DNA of 64,000 nt from Adenophora triphylla var. japonica (lineage: Eukaryota; Streptophyta; Magnoliopsida; Asterales; Campanulaceae). The stretch is from positions 1-64,000 of the forward strand of contig JAFEMH010007467.1 of assembly GCA_022495995.1 (NCBI GenBank), given 5' to 3'. Every line of letters starts with the position of its first letter. Within the stretch, counting starts at the first letter, position 1. Below, one piece after another: positions 1 through 12,598 of this stretch. The translations under genes and the position numbers were made by a program. The notes under the pieces are model-generated. The model was not told where the DNA came from. It searched no databases and saw only the letters and a list, made by a program, of their open reading frames with translations.

Positions 1-2455
1 AAAACTTCAGATGTTATTGACAGGAAGCTATATATTTTTGGTGGATGGAATTGGGTTTCAGTTGTTAATAAGCTGGATAACTCTTTGTTTTATTGTCATG
101 TTTGATTCATTTTTTTTTAATGCATACAAACCTTGATTCATCTAAAATATAAAGACAAAGTTATTTTCTAAAGACTAGATCCTATTCATTTAGGAACAGA
201 GAGAGTAGTATGGGAGTACCAATTAGTGTTGGTTTGAAAAGCTTATAGTGTATGTGCATGTTGAACTTTTTATTTTTATTATTTGTTCAAAGAAAATAAA
301 ATAATTGTGAAAAACAATATGCTCAGTTAAGGGTGGGGTAATACATAAGAATAAGAACATGATAAATGGTGAAGGAAGACCTTTTTTAATGAGGTATATG
401 GCAGTGGTGGTGACACAATCACCCCCAAATTTCAAGGGTAAATGGGGCTTGAAATCTTAGTCACCTTGCTATTTCTAGAATATATTTATGTTTTCTCTAA
501 GGTTTCTTGGAATATGATATGTTTAGTTTAAAAGGAATTTGGAAGATTGATCTCTCTCTAAGTCAGTTATTATATATATTTATTCGGGCTCTTTATCACT
601 TGGTGATTGAGGAGGGAAAATTTAATGTTCATGGGTTTAGTCTAGATGACATATCCAGTACCTTCGTGCTAGGTGGTTTCAGTTGCATCATTGCAAATGC
701 TTCGGTCTATGTAGCTGGTCTTCCTTTGATAACCTTTGAATTATCTTTGATTGTCAGATGTTTTACAAGTTTTTAATCAGTTTTTTTCTTTTTTTGAATT
801 TTGTATGAAAAAACAAGTGAAATGGTGAGTATGTACAATTGCATTTAGTGGTCTTAGCAAAGTTAGGAGAGGAGAATGTTAAGAGCTAGAATAAAGAGAG
901 AACAAGACACTGTAATCAATAAAATAAAGAGTAACTTTTGTAGAGAGTGTTTTTGCATAAAAAATTAATGTTTCAATGAAATGCTTTCTAGGTAACATTA
1001 ACGTTGAGTGTTACTACATTTGTTCCTCTATTTTTGGAAGTTTTCATTATATATACATCAAGGGTAATGGCGGTGGAGGAGGCTGCAAATGGTGGAAGGA
1101 CAATACAAAGATAGAACATTGTAGAGAGGCCCAGTTGGACAAATGGAAAATTTGTTGAGTATACATTGCTAAGTTGTGCTCCCTCCATAGTTGTTTATCA
1201 TCGAGATCACCGATTAGAATGCCTTACACCCAAATTGTCCGCCATTGATAATTGGTGAGACTTGGACCCAAATAAGAAGTATGTATTATTTTCTATGATG
1301 TACTGGCACAAATGTGAGTTCATGAAAACTTAGTTTTTGTATGTTTTTTTTGCGTGAACACCATAATCAACCGAGACCAAACAAATTGGGGAAAGTATGT
1401 GTCATTGGGACTTAAGCATGTGGTGCAAGCTTTTTTTGGATAAGATATGAAACTGTGGTTTAGCCTATGAGATAGTCTCAATGTAAAAAATGTTAGGTTA
1501 AATTCATTAAACTTCCAAAAGTGCCAACGAAGAAAGAAAAGGGAGAGTGTGAAGGATTAGAACCAACCAAGGAAGAAGAGGGAGTAAAGTGATATTAATG
1601 AAATAAAAATAGGTTTCTAAAAATGTTTCTCTTCTATTTTGTCCTGCTATACTTACCACATTAAAAGAGGAGAGCCTTTTGTTTTTATTACATTTTGTTG
1701 TCCTATTAAGGGGATGAAAATGTGCTTATCAATAACAAGTGGGAGTAATATGCATAAACAAAAGAGATTACAAAATTACTACTAAGAATACATAATGCAA
1801 AAGATAAATTACACTAGAAGTTACCAAATTAAGTATGTATCCAAATAATTTAGTAATTTGATAAAACACTTTATAATGTGAGGATAAAAAATTGGCGAAT
1901 ACTGCGTCCTTATTGTGGTACCTTTGGTGGAATCTCTATACTTATATGTTTACTATTTTTCTTTATCGTCCGCATCTTTCATATCCCAAAATAAATATTA
2001 TTGATCTAATAAAAATATTACTAACGATTTTTATTATGTTTTTTAAGTTTGTAAGTTCTACTCCATGGCGCAACAACCTTCAAGGAAAGGAAAAGAAACG
2101 GCGGCACCACCATAGGTATTCTTTACTACCATCTTTTAACCCTTACATTTTATCACATTCTGAATATAAATAGATAGTTTGAATAGAAAATGTAGTATGG
2201 TTTGTTTCATGAATGTATATGATTTTTATGATATTTCAAATATTATCTTCATGAATTCGACTATATATCGTTATAAATGATGCGCCTTTTGTTTTTGTAG
2301 AAAGTGGGTTTTGATGATCGTGATCGATATCAAGTAAGTTTAGACATTCATTTACGGATCGGGAGTAAACAAAAAGGGTGAGTAATATATAATTTATGGC
2401 TTAGTAATTTGCAACATCAAAAGGCATAATTGATATAGAAGTAAGTGTAAATAGT
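1..2455. other. AT-rich flank, no supported gene
   Basis: I see no protein family, RNA gene or transposon end in this stretch. The open frames are short, AT-rich and unlike any family I know. One spot near 2064-2112 could be a tiny first coding exon (begins M-A-Q-Q-P), and near 2301-2332 an AG acceptor is followed by a short open stretch and GTAAGT. No further exon could be joined, so this is not called as a gene. Confidence 0.5.
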
Positions 2456-3547
2456 TAATATGTCACGACCCTAATTCTAGGCACTATTTTAGCACATGTT
2501 GAGCATGTGGGGTTGGGGTGTGTAGCATCTCATTTTATCATTTTGTGATATATAAAATGTTTATGTGTTAAATTTAGTACTTTGACAACTTATATGATAT
2601 TTTAAATATGTTAATAAATTAAATATAATTATTTAATGTCATTTTGAAAATATTAGGAGTGGTGTAGTGAAATTATAATAGTAAAAGTAAAATAGTAATC
2701 TTGGGTAAGTAACATTTTATTATGGGACAGAGGAATTATAAAGGTACAATAGTAATTGGGCCACTTTGTGTTTTGCTTAAATGTAAAGAAGTTGACAACA
2801 AATTGAGTTTCACGTGGCCAAGGTGAGGTGTAGGTTATTTGTAATTTCATTTATCAAAATGGATGACTCATGTCTTGTTTGAGTGTCACAAATTAAGAAC
2901 TTAGTTATTTTCTTAATTACTTACTCTTGGCCTTGAAAAGAAAAAGCATCAGTACCATTTTTCTTCTTCTTCCTCGGTTCCATGAGAAAACAATTAGGTT
3001 CCTCCTTTATTCAATAAATTCCTATAAATCAAAGGTTGTTCTGTTCTTCTATTCGTCTTCACCAAAATGTTCGAGAAGCCGAGGAGATCGCATCTAGCCA
3101 AAGAAAGATTTTCTTATTTTTCGAATTAATTGGTAAGTTATTATGACTTCTTTCAACTAATTGCTCATTTTATAATGTTATGGAATAATTGTGGCAAGAA
3201 AATGATTTTTGGAATGGTTAAATTATGATATTGGATTTAAAAAGGATTTTTGTAAAGTTGAAAACTGATTATGGGTTATAATGGGGTGTTGAAGTTTAAA
3301 GAATGGTGATATATAGAATTTTGTGTGGTAATGATTTAGTAGGAGTGGTTGCATGGCTAAATGGGTTAAAGTTTGGTTTTAAATTGATGTGGATGATGTT
3401 GGAATAGTTTGAAAATGAGTTATAAATGGTTGGTACTGATTTGGTCATTTATATACTTGTTTAGACTCTTGGAAAAACAGAGGAAATGAGTACAATTTAG
3501 TTGGTTATTGTTGCTGCTGGTCTTCTACTTCTGGTACCTGATTTTAG

Positions 3548-3688
3548 CCTTGGCACGAGTCGTGCCAAGGGGCACGAGTCGTGCCCAGTTGCCAGTCGTG
3601 ACAACGACTCGTGGAAAATACCTAAGTCGTTCTGATTAGAATGGAGGGGAAAAGGCACGAGTCGTGCCAGTGGGCACGAGTCGTGCCC
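3548..3688. promoter_or_regulatory. Array of four palindromes in the 5' LTR
   Basis: Four copies of the odd-length perfect palindrome GGCACGAGTCGTGCC (core ACGAGTCGT) lie at about 3548-3570, 3570-3586, 3654-3668 and 3672-3688. A degenerate copy lies between the two pairs. The position, about 340 bases upstream of the LTR TATA box, fits a U3 enhancer or binding-site array. Function is inferred. Confidence 0.6.
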
Positions 3689-4024
3689 TGCATTGGAAAT
3701 TCTGATTCAACTTTGAAGGCTTAGAAACCTATTAAACTTAAAACATAATTGAACCCTCTTTAGCATAGATTAAAGTAGAATACTTTAGCTACACAGTGAT
3801 GTCTTTCTTGGTTAAAATGAATAAGAGGAAGGTGTTTAAATATTGTTCCAAAAAGGGTTGAAAGGCTTGATTGGTAACTTTAACCAAAGTTGTCAAAACT
3901 TGATAAAATGATATGGACTCTGTATAGAAGATGTTCAATATGGTGTAATGAGAATATAGGGCTTACTTATTATTTATTGTAGCCATATTTAATTTCACAT
4001 TCTTCGTTGGTTGTGCACATAGTG

Positions 4025-4032
4025 TATAAATA
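4025..4032 (+). promoter_or_regulatory. LTR TATA box
   Basis: TATAAATA lies in the U3-like part of the 5' LTR. The same motif sits at 10324-10331 in the 3' LTR. It is the likely core promoter of the retrotransposon transcript. Confidence 0.5.
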
Positions 4033-5280
4033 CATGTTGCACTACTTATGTGGCTTGATCATGAATATTAGTATCATGTTATTGGGTTCATTTATTCAAT
4101 AGTGTTTTTAATGTAAGTTCACTATTAAGATGGGTTGAGATGAGTAGTGTTACCATGTTATATATATGGATATCCCAATGTGTGGATTTAATTTCAAGTA
4201 TCTATTATGTGCTTGAATTTGTTTATATCAGCTGACGTTTGGGGGTATAATGGAATACGATCACTTATGAGAAATTGTTCCATAAGGTGCTCGAATTACA
4301 TTATATCTGTGACCTTTCCCCCTCTGTGGCCACAGACTAGGGTTCAGCTTCTATGGATATGTGCAGTCAGTTCATAGAAATGCTGATGTCTTATATCTTC
4401 CCTGAAAAACAGGTCTTATAAGACGTGAATATGCTTAAGCAGTTCACAAGAGAGGAGTTATGACAATAGCTCTCTCTGTTATATGATATTGGTTCTGGTT
4501 AAAATTCATTCAAGGAATGATTGGAGTTTTACTCCCGCCATGATACGACTTATGTTTCAGACGGGAAAGGTAAACAAAGGTAACGGAAGGTGTTTACTGT
4601 TTTACCTATGTTTGAGATGTACCTTACTATGTGTTGCATCTTACTTGGCATATTGTTGCATTCATAATAGATTATTGAGATTTATTCTTACCCTTCTCCC
4701 TTTAATGTTTTAGATCGGACTGAGACAGGAGGACCCGGCCAGTGAGGACGGTGCGGAGTTTGTACTTGTCTTTTGGGTTGTTGGGTATGTTATGTTCTAG
4801 ATGGGTTGTGTTTTCGTTAATACTCCATTGTTGGAGTTGTTTATAAAACAACTTTTGTAAAGTTTTATTTGGGAACTTGAACTTTTGTAATGTGTAACTA
4901 AAGTTAAGTTTCAAAGTTAGTTGTTCTCCCTTTTCCTCCAAGTGGAGATGACCCAAGTTAATGTTTGAATCTTAAAAGTTAAAGTTAGCTTTATTTTAAG
5001 TTAAGTTGAAAAGTTTTCAAAGATTTTCAGGTGGTCTTTCTTAGTTTGGACTCTCGGGCTCGGGACACGTGTTAGGTTCCGGGTCGGGGTGCCCAACAGC
5101 TAGCATCGTGAGCCTCGTTTAGAGGTTAAGGGTAGATGTCTAGTTTAAGGGGGAGCTGTGTGATAATTTATGCCGAGTGTTTGATGCAGGTGTTTGTTTT
5201 AATGGTCGGGAATGAGGATGATCAAAGATCGCTCAGGGTAATGTTGGCAATGCCGGGGTGATGGAAATCCGAATGTTGAA

Positions 5281-6172
5281 ATGATGAATATGTTCCGGGT
5301 AATTTTGCAAAATATGGCAACACAAGGGCAAGCACAGCAGCAGCAAGAGGGCATACTTGGGCATGGTTTGGAAAAGTTCGTCAAGATGACACCTCCAAGC
5401 TTTAATGGAGACCCAGATCCGGTGAAGGCGGAGAGATGGCTGGAAGCTATGAACAAGATCTTTGCAGCAATGGAGAGTTCTGACGAGGATAAAGTAAGGT
5501 GTGCAGTTTTCAAGTTAGAAGGACCTGCCGAGCATTGGTGGCACATAGTGAAGGATAGTTGGGACCGAGATCATACACCACAGACATGGGAGAACTTCAC
5601 ACGCAAGTTCCGGGATCACTTCATTCCTATGGTTACAAGAGACAAGGAGGTAGAATTTCTGAGATTGGAGCAAGGAACGATGACCGTAGCACAGTATTCC
5701 GCCAAGTTTACAGAGTTAGCTCGATATTGTCCCCATTCAGTGCCGGAAGAAGAGAGACGAGTATACCGGTTCGTGAAAGGGTTAAGGCTGGAGTTTCGAA
5801 AGCAGTTATTGACACACGACTTCACAGATTTCCAAGCAGCAGCTGGAATAGAGCTTATCGGATAGAGAATGATATTGAAGAGCACCGGGGTAGATCTGAG
5901 GGTGGAAGTGGAAGTAAACAGAAATTCCAAGGCCAAGGTTCTGGACAGAGTAGAGGGCAACAAAAGGGGTCAGCACCGGAAATGTGGCGGCTCCGACAAC
6001 TCGTCCGATTTCAAGTCAGATAGGGATTGTATGTGGTTACTGCAAGAGGATAGGTCATTCCGAAGATAAATGTTGGAGTAAGCAAGGGAAGTGCATGAAT
6101 TGTGGAGAAATGGGGCATTACAAGAAAAATTGTCCTAAATTTCATCAGAGGTTAGCGTTGGGTACCGGTTAA
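5281..6172 (+). pseudogene. Frameshifted gag of the gypsy element
   Basis: This encoded the structural capsid/nucleocapsid protein that packages element RNA. The first open part (5281-5865) has the retrotransposon gag core: the P-S-F-N-G-D-P start, E-R-W-L, A-E-H-W-W and Y-S-A-K-F-T-E-L-A-R-Y. A frameshift near 5830-5850 moves the reading to the next frame, and a second near 5975-5990 moves it again. After these come two CX2CX4HX4C zinc knuckles at about 6028-6138 (C-G-Y-C and C-M-N-C), followed by a stop. The gene is broken, with at least two frameshifts. It lies about 180 bases after the 5' LTR, the normal gag position. Confidence 0.85.
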
Positions 6173-6311
6173 AGGGGGCAAAGAGGTGGAATGAAAAGAG
6201 ACAATGAAGGGAATTCAAAAGAGAATGTTTAAGGTTGAATCCTTGTTTTTGAGTCTTGGAGGGATAGATTCCTCAGCAGTCTTTGGAGGTATAATACCTG
6301 TCTCAGAAGTA

Positions 6312-8345
6312 GGGGTCATACTTTTATAGATCCAGGTTCATTTCATGCATGTTGGCATTGCATTTTGCTTTAATGTGGCATATATTGCTTAAGAGTTGTT
6401 TATGTGTTAGAGGTTTCTGCTCTTGGGAGAGAGTACCTTGAATTTTCTTGATTTACCACAAGTGTGATGTGGTTTTAACTGGGCATGTATTGTCAGTTGA
6501 TTTGGTATGATTACTCATTTATAATTCCGATGTATACTTAACCTGGATTGGTTAAGTAGTTGTTGTGTATGGGTAGGCTATCATAAGAAGTGAGTCTCAT
6601 TTTCTATGCCGGAGTTGTCTATATGTTTCTTTGGTACAGATAAGCCTTTATGTGGTATTCTTGTTATATATATACGTTAAAGGTTGAAAAATTTTGGTTA
6701 AAAAGTGTGAAGGTTATTTGGTATGTGGTAGACTTGGGTAAGAATTTCTTTGAAAAAAAAAATAAAAAAATTTATATGTTAATTATGAATAAATAGTAAA
6801 TGTTCTACCATTGGAGTATGCCATGTGTCGGTTATGGGTAAATGGTAGATGTGCTTTCAGCAGAGTGGCGCAGCGGAAGCGTGGTGGATTTGATGAATAG
6901 AAATTATAAACCTTATCTTGATAGCTTTGATAGATGGCATCCTTGCTTATTTGAAGTTTGAGAAGATCATGAAAATCATTTGTGAATTGTGTTATTTATT
7001 CTTTAAGAGAAGAAATTGTGTGTAAAGTTTAGCAAGTGTGAATTGGCTCGGAGAAGATTTCAAATTTTAGGGTTCTATCGTTTTAAGCTCAGATTTTATC
7101 GTGGACCTTTTAAAGATTGAGATGGATCAAATGGATTAAACCATCGTCATTGAAAGGGAAGTTCGTGGTCTTCTGGGTTGACAAGTTATTACCAAAGGAT
7201 TATCAAAGTATTTTTAAGAATTGTAGAATCGTTGGCTAAGTTGACTCAGATGGAGGTATCATTGGTGGGAAAATTGAGTGAATCCAGTTTTATCAAGTTG
7301 AAGAATAGTAATTGTATTTTCTATCCTTATCTTACCTGATGGATGTGAGAATTTTGCGATTTCAGGTTATGCGTTAAAGGAGAATTGAATTGTAATATTA
7401 TTGAAAGGGACAGAAAATAGTGTATCCTTCGAGGAGGTTAGCTTAGGCAAAGCAGAATTATCCTGTTATCAACTTGGAATTGGCTGCGATTATTTTGCGC
7501 TATATAAGTAGAAACATTATCTAATTGAAGCTCCAATTGAGAGTTGTTAACAATCCTAAGTGTTTGAGGTGTTTAGTTCCGCGGAATGAAGTGAGCATCA
7601 GGCAGAGGCGATGGTTGGAATTATTAAAAGATTTTAATTGTGTTACTTTATATCATTCGGAAAAGTTAATGTGATTGCAATTGCGATTAGCCGAAAGGCT
7701 TATGTGTCAACATATATATCCTTTGAGTAGCAAGGTGAGATATTATTGCGAATGTTTAAAGATATACCTATAATATATGGAGACCATACGAAAATTCAAC
7801 AAAATGATTCAGACTTTAAGAGGATTATCCTATCGTCTCAAGATGGAAGACCGAGGATTTTGTATTGAATAAGGATGGAACTTTAACCTTCAACGGCAAG
7901 AATTGTATACCCTCTTTGCAAGAAATTAGAAGACCGGTTTTAGAGGAAGACCATAAATCTAGAGTTGCAATTCATTCGAAAAGTTTGAAGATGTATCAAT
8001 ATTTGAAGATAGGATTAGAAGATTAGAATGGAAAACATTGCGATAGATGTGTAACTGGACTATCTTTCGATGTCACTGAAGATGAATGCGTTTGGATATT
8101 AGTGGATATATTGATCAAGTGGTTCATCGTCTACCTATATCAACGAAATATTCAATAGAGAAATCAACACAATTGCGCATACGTGAGATTAGTTGAATTC
8201 GTGGAATACCAATCAGCAGTGTATCAAATCAGGATCTAAAATTCATTGCGATTTTGGGAAGCTTTGAGATTTGAGTTCCAAGTTGAGTTTCAAGAATGTG
8301 TTTCATCCTCGCACCGACGGGCGCAGACAAAGAAGACAATCCAGA
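6312..8345 (+). pseudogene. Degenerate pol (protease-RT-RNase H-integrase)
   Basis: No long frame survives, but ordered fragments are readable in different frames. A protease-like F-I-D-P-G stretch lies near 6318-6350. RT fragments lie near 6880-6900 (D-L-M-N-R), 7001-7050 (K-F-S-K-C-E) and 7169-7250 (S-Y-Y-Q-R near the RT/RNase H join). RNase H fragments lie near 7337-7365 (P-D-G-C-E-N-F) and 7600-7640 (R-Q-R-R-W-L-E-L-L-K). Integrase fragments lie near 7855-8000, 8029-8140 and 8300-8345 (F-H-P-R-T-D-G). The order is Ty3/gypsy. Stops and frameshifts between all fragments show long decay or error-prone replication. The stretch 6350-6880, where the main RT palm should be, is hardly recognisable. 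Confidence 0.8.
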
Positions 8346-8906
8346 TTCTCGAGAATAGTTATGTGTTGTATGATGGATTTCTTTTCAACTTGAGAAGTTT
8401 ATCTAACCTTAGTGATGATCCTTAGAGTACGGAGTTCTTCAACCAATGATATTCAATCGTAATTTGACTTGTAGGGGAAGAACCATTGAGAGTTATTAGA
8501 ATTGCAAGTTTGTATTGAGATCTTCAACCAATGATATTCAAGGTGTAGATTGATATTCAAGCGGATTTGACTTGGGTGGAAGAGCCTTTGTTATTAGATC
8601 ATTCAAGACGGAACTAAAATCCTAGAGTATATTCGGATTGTGAAAAGGTGTTCACTAAGCATGTCGTAGGTACCATTTTATCACGTGTTGAGCACGTGTA
8701 TTTGGAGAACAAATTATAAAGTGTGGGGGTAATCTTATTTTAATTGTGGCAATCATGTCAAGTTTAGCACTTTGATAATTTATATGATATTTTCAATATG
8801 TTAATAAATTAAGGGGAGAGACCCTGAATCCCAGGCACTATTAGTTGTTCCACATTGAGTATATATGGGTTGTGTTTTAAAAAGCATCTCATTTTATCAT
8901 TTTGTG

Positions 8907-9012
<106 letters not shown>

Positions 9013-9847
9013 TTTAGTGTTAGGTTTGAAAATAATAGTAGAGTGGTGTAGTGAAATTATAATAGTAAAAGTAAAATAGTAATCTTAAGGGTAAGTAACA
9101 TTTTATAACTTAGGACAGAGAATATTGGATAATAGTAAAGGTACAATAGTAATTGGGCCACTTTGTGTTTTGCTTAAATGTAAAGAAGTTGACAACAAAT
9201 TGAGTTTCACGTGGCCAAGGTGAGGTGTAGGTTATTTGTAATTTCATTTATCAAAATGGATGACTCATGTCTTGTTTGAGTATCACAACTTAAGAACTTA
9301 GTTATTTTCTTAATTACTTACTCTTGGCCTTGAAAAGAGAAAGCATCAGTACCATTTTTCTTCTTCTTCCTCGGTTCCATGAGAAAACAATTACGTTCCT
9401 CCTTTATTCAATAAATTCCTATAAATCAAAGGTTGTTCTTAATTATGACTTCTTTCAACTAATTGCTCATTTTATAATGTTATGGAATAATTGTGGCAAG
9501 AAAATGATTTTTGGAATGGTTAAATTATGATATTAGATTTAAAAAGGATTTTTGTAAAGTTGAAAACTGATTATGGGTTATAATGGGGTGTTGAAGTTGA
9601 AAGAATGGTGATATATAGAATTTTGTGTGGTAATGATTTAGTAGGAGTGGTTGCATGGCTAAATGGGTTAAAGTTTGGTTTTAAATTGATGTGGATGATG
9701 TTGGAATAGTTTGGAAATGAGTTATAAATGGTTGGTACTGATTTGGTCATTTATATACTTGTTTAGACTCTTGGAAAAACAGAGGAAATGAGTACAATTT
9801 AGTTGGTTATTATTCTTCTTGGTCTTCGCCACGGTACCTGATTTTAG

Positions 9848-9988
9848 CCTTGGCACGAGTCGTGCCAAGGGGCACGAGTCGTGCCCAGTTGCCAGTCGTG
9901 ACAACGACTCGTGGAAAATACCTAAGTCGTTCTGATTAGAATGGAGGGGAAAAGGCACGAGTCGTGCCAGTGGGCACGAGTCGCGCCC
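9848..9988. promoter_or_regulatory. Array of four palindromes in the 3' LTR
   Basis: Same arrangement as in the 5' LTR: copies at about 9848-9870, 9870-9886, 9954-9968 and 9972-9988. The last reads TCGCGCC instead of TCGTGCC, breaking its symmetry at one base. Confidence 0.6.
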
Positions 9989-11401
9989 TGCATTGGAAAT
10001 TCTGATTCAACTTTGAAGGCTTAGAAACCTATTAAACTTAGAACATAATTGAACCCTCTTTAGCATAGATTAAAGTAGAATACTTTAGCTACACAGTGAT
10101 GTCTTTCTTGGTTAAAATGAATAGAGGAAGGTGTTTAAATATTGTTCCAAAAAGGGTTGAAAGGCTTGATTGGTAACTTTAACCAAAGTTGTCAAAACTT
10201 GATAAAATGATATGGACTCTGTATAGAAGATGTTCAATATGGTGTAATGAGAATATAGGGCTTACTTATTATTTATTGTAGCCATATTTAATTTCACATT
10301 CATCGTTGGTTGTGCACATAGTGTATAAATACATGTTGCACTACTTATGTGGCTTGATCATGAATATTAGTATCATGTTATTGGGTTCATTTATTCAATA
10401 GTGTTTTTAATGTAAGTTCACTATTAAGATGGGTTTAGATGAGTAGTGTTACCATGTTATATATATGGATATCCCAATGTGTGGATTTAATTTCAAGTAT
10501 CTATTATGTGCTTGAATTTGTTTATATCAGCTGACGTTTGGGGGTATAATGGAATACGATCACTTATGAGAAATTGTTCCATAAGGTGCTCGAATTACAT
10601 TATATCTGTGACCTTTCCCCCTCTGTGGCCACAGACTGGGGTTCAGCTTCTATGGATATGTGCAGTCAGTTCATAGAAATGCTGATGTCTTATATCTTCC
10701 CTGAAAAACGGGTCTTATAAGACGTGAATATGCTTAAGCAGTTCACAAGAGAGGAGTTATGACAATAGCTCTCTCCGTTATATGATATTGGTTCTGGTTA
10801 AAATGCATTCAAGGAATGATTGGAGTTTTACTCCCGCCATGGTACGACTTATGATTCAGACGGGAAAGGTAAACAAAGGTAACGGAAGGTGTTTACTGTT
10901 TTACCTATGTGTGAGATGTACCTTACTATGTGTTGCATCTTACTTGGCATATTGTTGCATTCATAATAGCTTATTGAGATTTATTCTCACCCTTCTCCCT
11001 TTAATGTTTTAGATCGGACTGAGACAGGAGGACCCGGCCAGTGAGGACGGTGCGGAGTTTGTACTTGTCTTTTGGGTTGTTGGGTATGTTATGTTCTAGA
11101 TGGGTTGTGTTTTGGTTAATACTCCTTTGTTGGAGTTGTTTATAAAACAACTTTTGTAAAGTTTTATTTGGGAACTTGAACTTTTGTAATGTGTAACTAA
11201 AGTTAAGTTTCAAAGTTAGTTGTTCTCCCTTTTCCTCCAAGTGGAGATGACCCAAGTTAATGTTTGAATCTTAAAAGTTAAAGTTAGCTTTATTTTAAGT
11301 TAAGTTGAAAAGTTTTCAAAGATTTTCAGGTGGTCTTTCTTAGTTTGGACTCTCGGGCTCGGGACACGTGTTAGGTTCCGGGTCGGGGTGCCCACATAAT
11401 A

Positions 11402-12547
11402 CCTCTGTAGAAGTCTTGGTGTTGTTCTTAGTACTAATGCCATGTTTATGCACCAGAAAAAAAAATGTTTATTATGTGTTTGATAAGGTGGTTGTAAGTA
11501 CGTTATTAGTGAGCTCTAAATTATCATATGCACCCAGATTTTGTGATTTTCAGAACAGAAATATTTGTAGTCAGTCTACATTCTAAACAAAATAGCAAAA
11601 TCAAAGTTAGTGAAAATAGGCAATACCTCTGTACAAATGTTGTTTAAGTACAAATGCTATATCGAATTGGGTGGTTGTAAATTTTGGTAGGTGGAAAGCC
11701 TCTTATTTCAGAACCCCATCAAAAAAATCTGTAAAGTAGTATAAAATGAAGTTAGCCTTTCTTTTGTGTGTGTGTGTGTGCAAGTGCATTTTGTGGAAAA
11801 GTTTCTTACTTTTGGTACAGTTCTATTTCCAGGTTATACCCAAATATGGGTACTTCTTTTGGGATACCTCCTACTAAGAACTCCAGATCCTCTCATTATA
11901 GATGCTCGAGAAAGGTCTTATCCTCGGTGTTTTGAACCCTAACCATAATGCATCATTCATGTGTCTGTACAAGATCTGCAGCTGATTACAATCATCTGAT
12001 GATGTATCCTTACTTTTCCATGACCACCAGACTATAGTCAGCAAGATCTGCACACTACTATCCTAGAGAAAGCAATCAGATGATTTACATACATGATCAG
12101 AGTTCAGGATAAGGCAATTCTCTTAGACCTCAACTTCCACAATATCAATTAGGTAATGAGGCCATATTTTTTCAATTTCAGTTTTTTATTTAAGTTTGGT
12201 TCAGTAATTAAGATGGGGGCGAAGGCGAAAAGTGGCATAGACTCAACATGATTTCACCTGGTAGAGCCGTCTATCAACATTATTGTCAACTCATTGCCAA
12301 AATTATTGTTAACTCATTGTTGACTTCAACTTTTGCTGTCTAATTGCTTCATGTTCGTTCTTTTCCCCCCACATAATGCTGCAGTTTCTTAAACCTTTTC
12401 CTAACTAACTGCTTACAACTGATTTATCTCTACACATTTATCTTCAAATCCAGGTAAATATTTCATTTTTTTATTTTGATATTTTACTTTGGTCTGTTTC
12501 ACTTACACACACATAAATTGTGTGCAACAGTTCAAGTATCATCACTT

Positions 12548-12598
<51 letters not shown>

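Larger units (their letters stand above)
2461..5098 (+). repeat. 5' LTR of the gypsy element
   Basis: Begins TGTCACGACCC and ends TGCCCAACA. It is closely matched by 8662-11396, with only scattered substitutions over the last ~2 kb. It contains an array of palindromes (3548-3688) and a TATAAATA box at 4025-4032. About 100 bases near 3030-3135 are present here but absent from the 3' copy. Short open frames inside, such as 4483-4713, recur in the other LTR and show no family signature. Confidence 0.9.

Noticed and set aside
507..776. 89-codon plus-strand frame
   Set aside because: No recognised motif, no splice context and no flanking gene signals.
4483..4956. Paired open frames repeated at 10782-11255
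   Set aside because: They recur only because they lie in both LTRs, with no protein family features.
5099..5130. Primer binding site after the 5' LTR
   Set aside because: The sequence does not give a clear match to a tRNA 3' end; it may be mutated.
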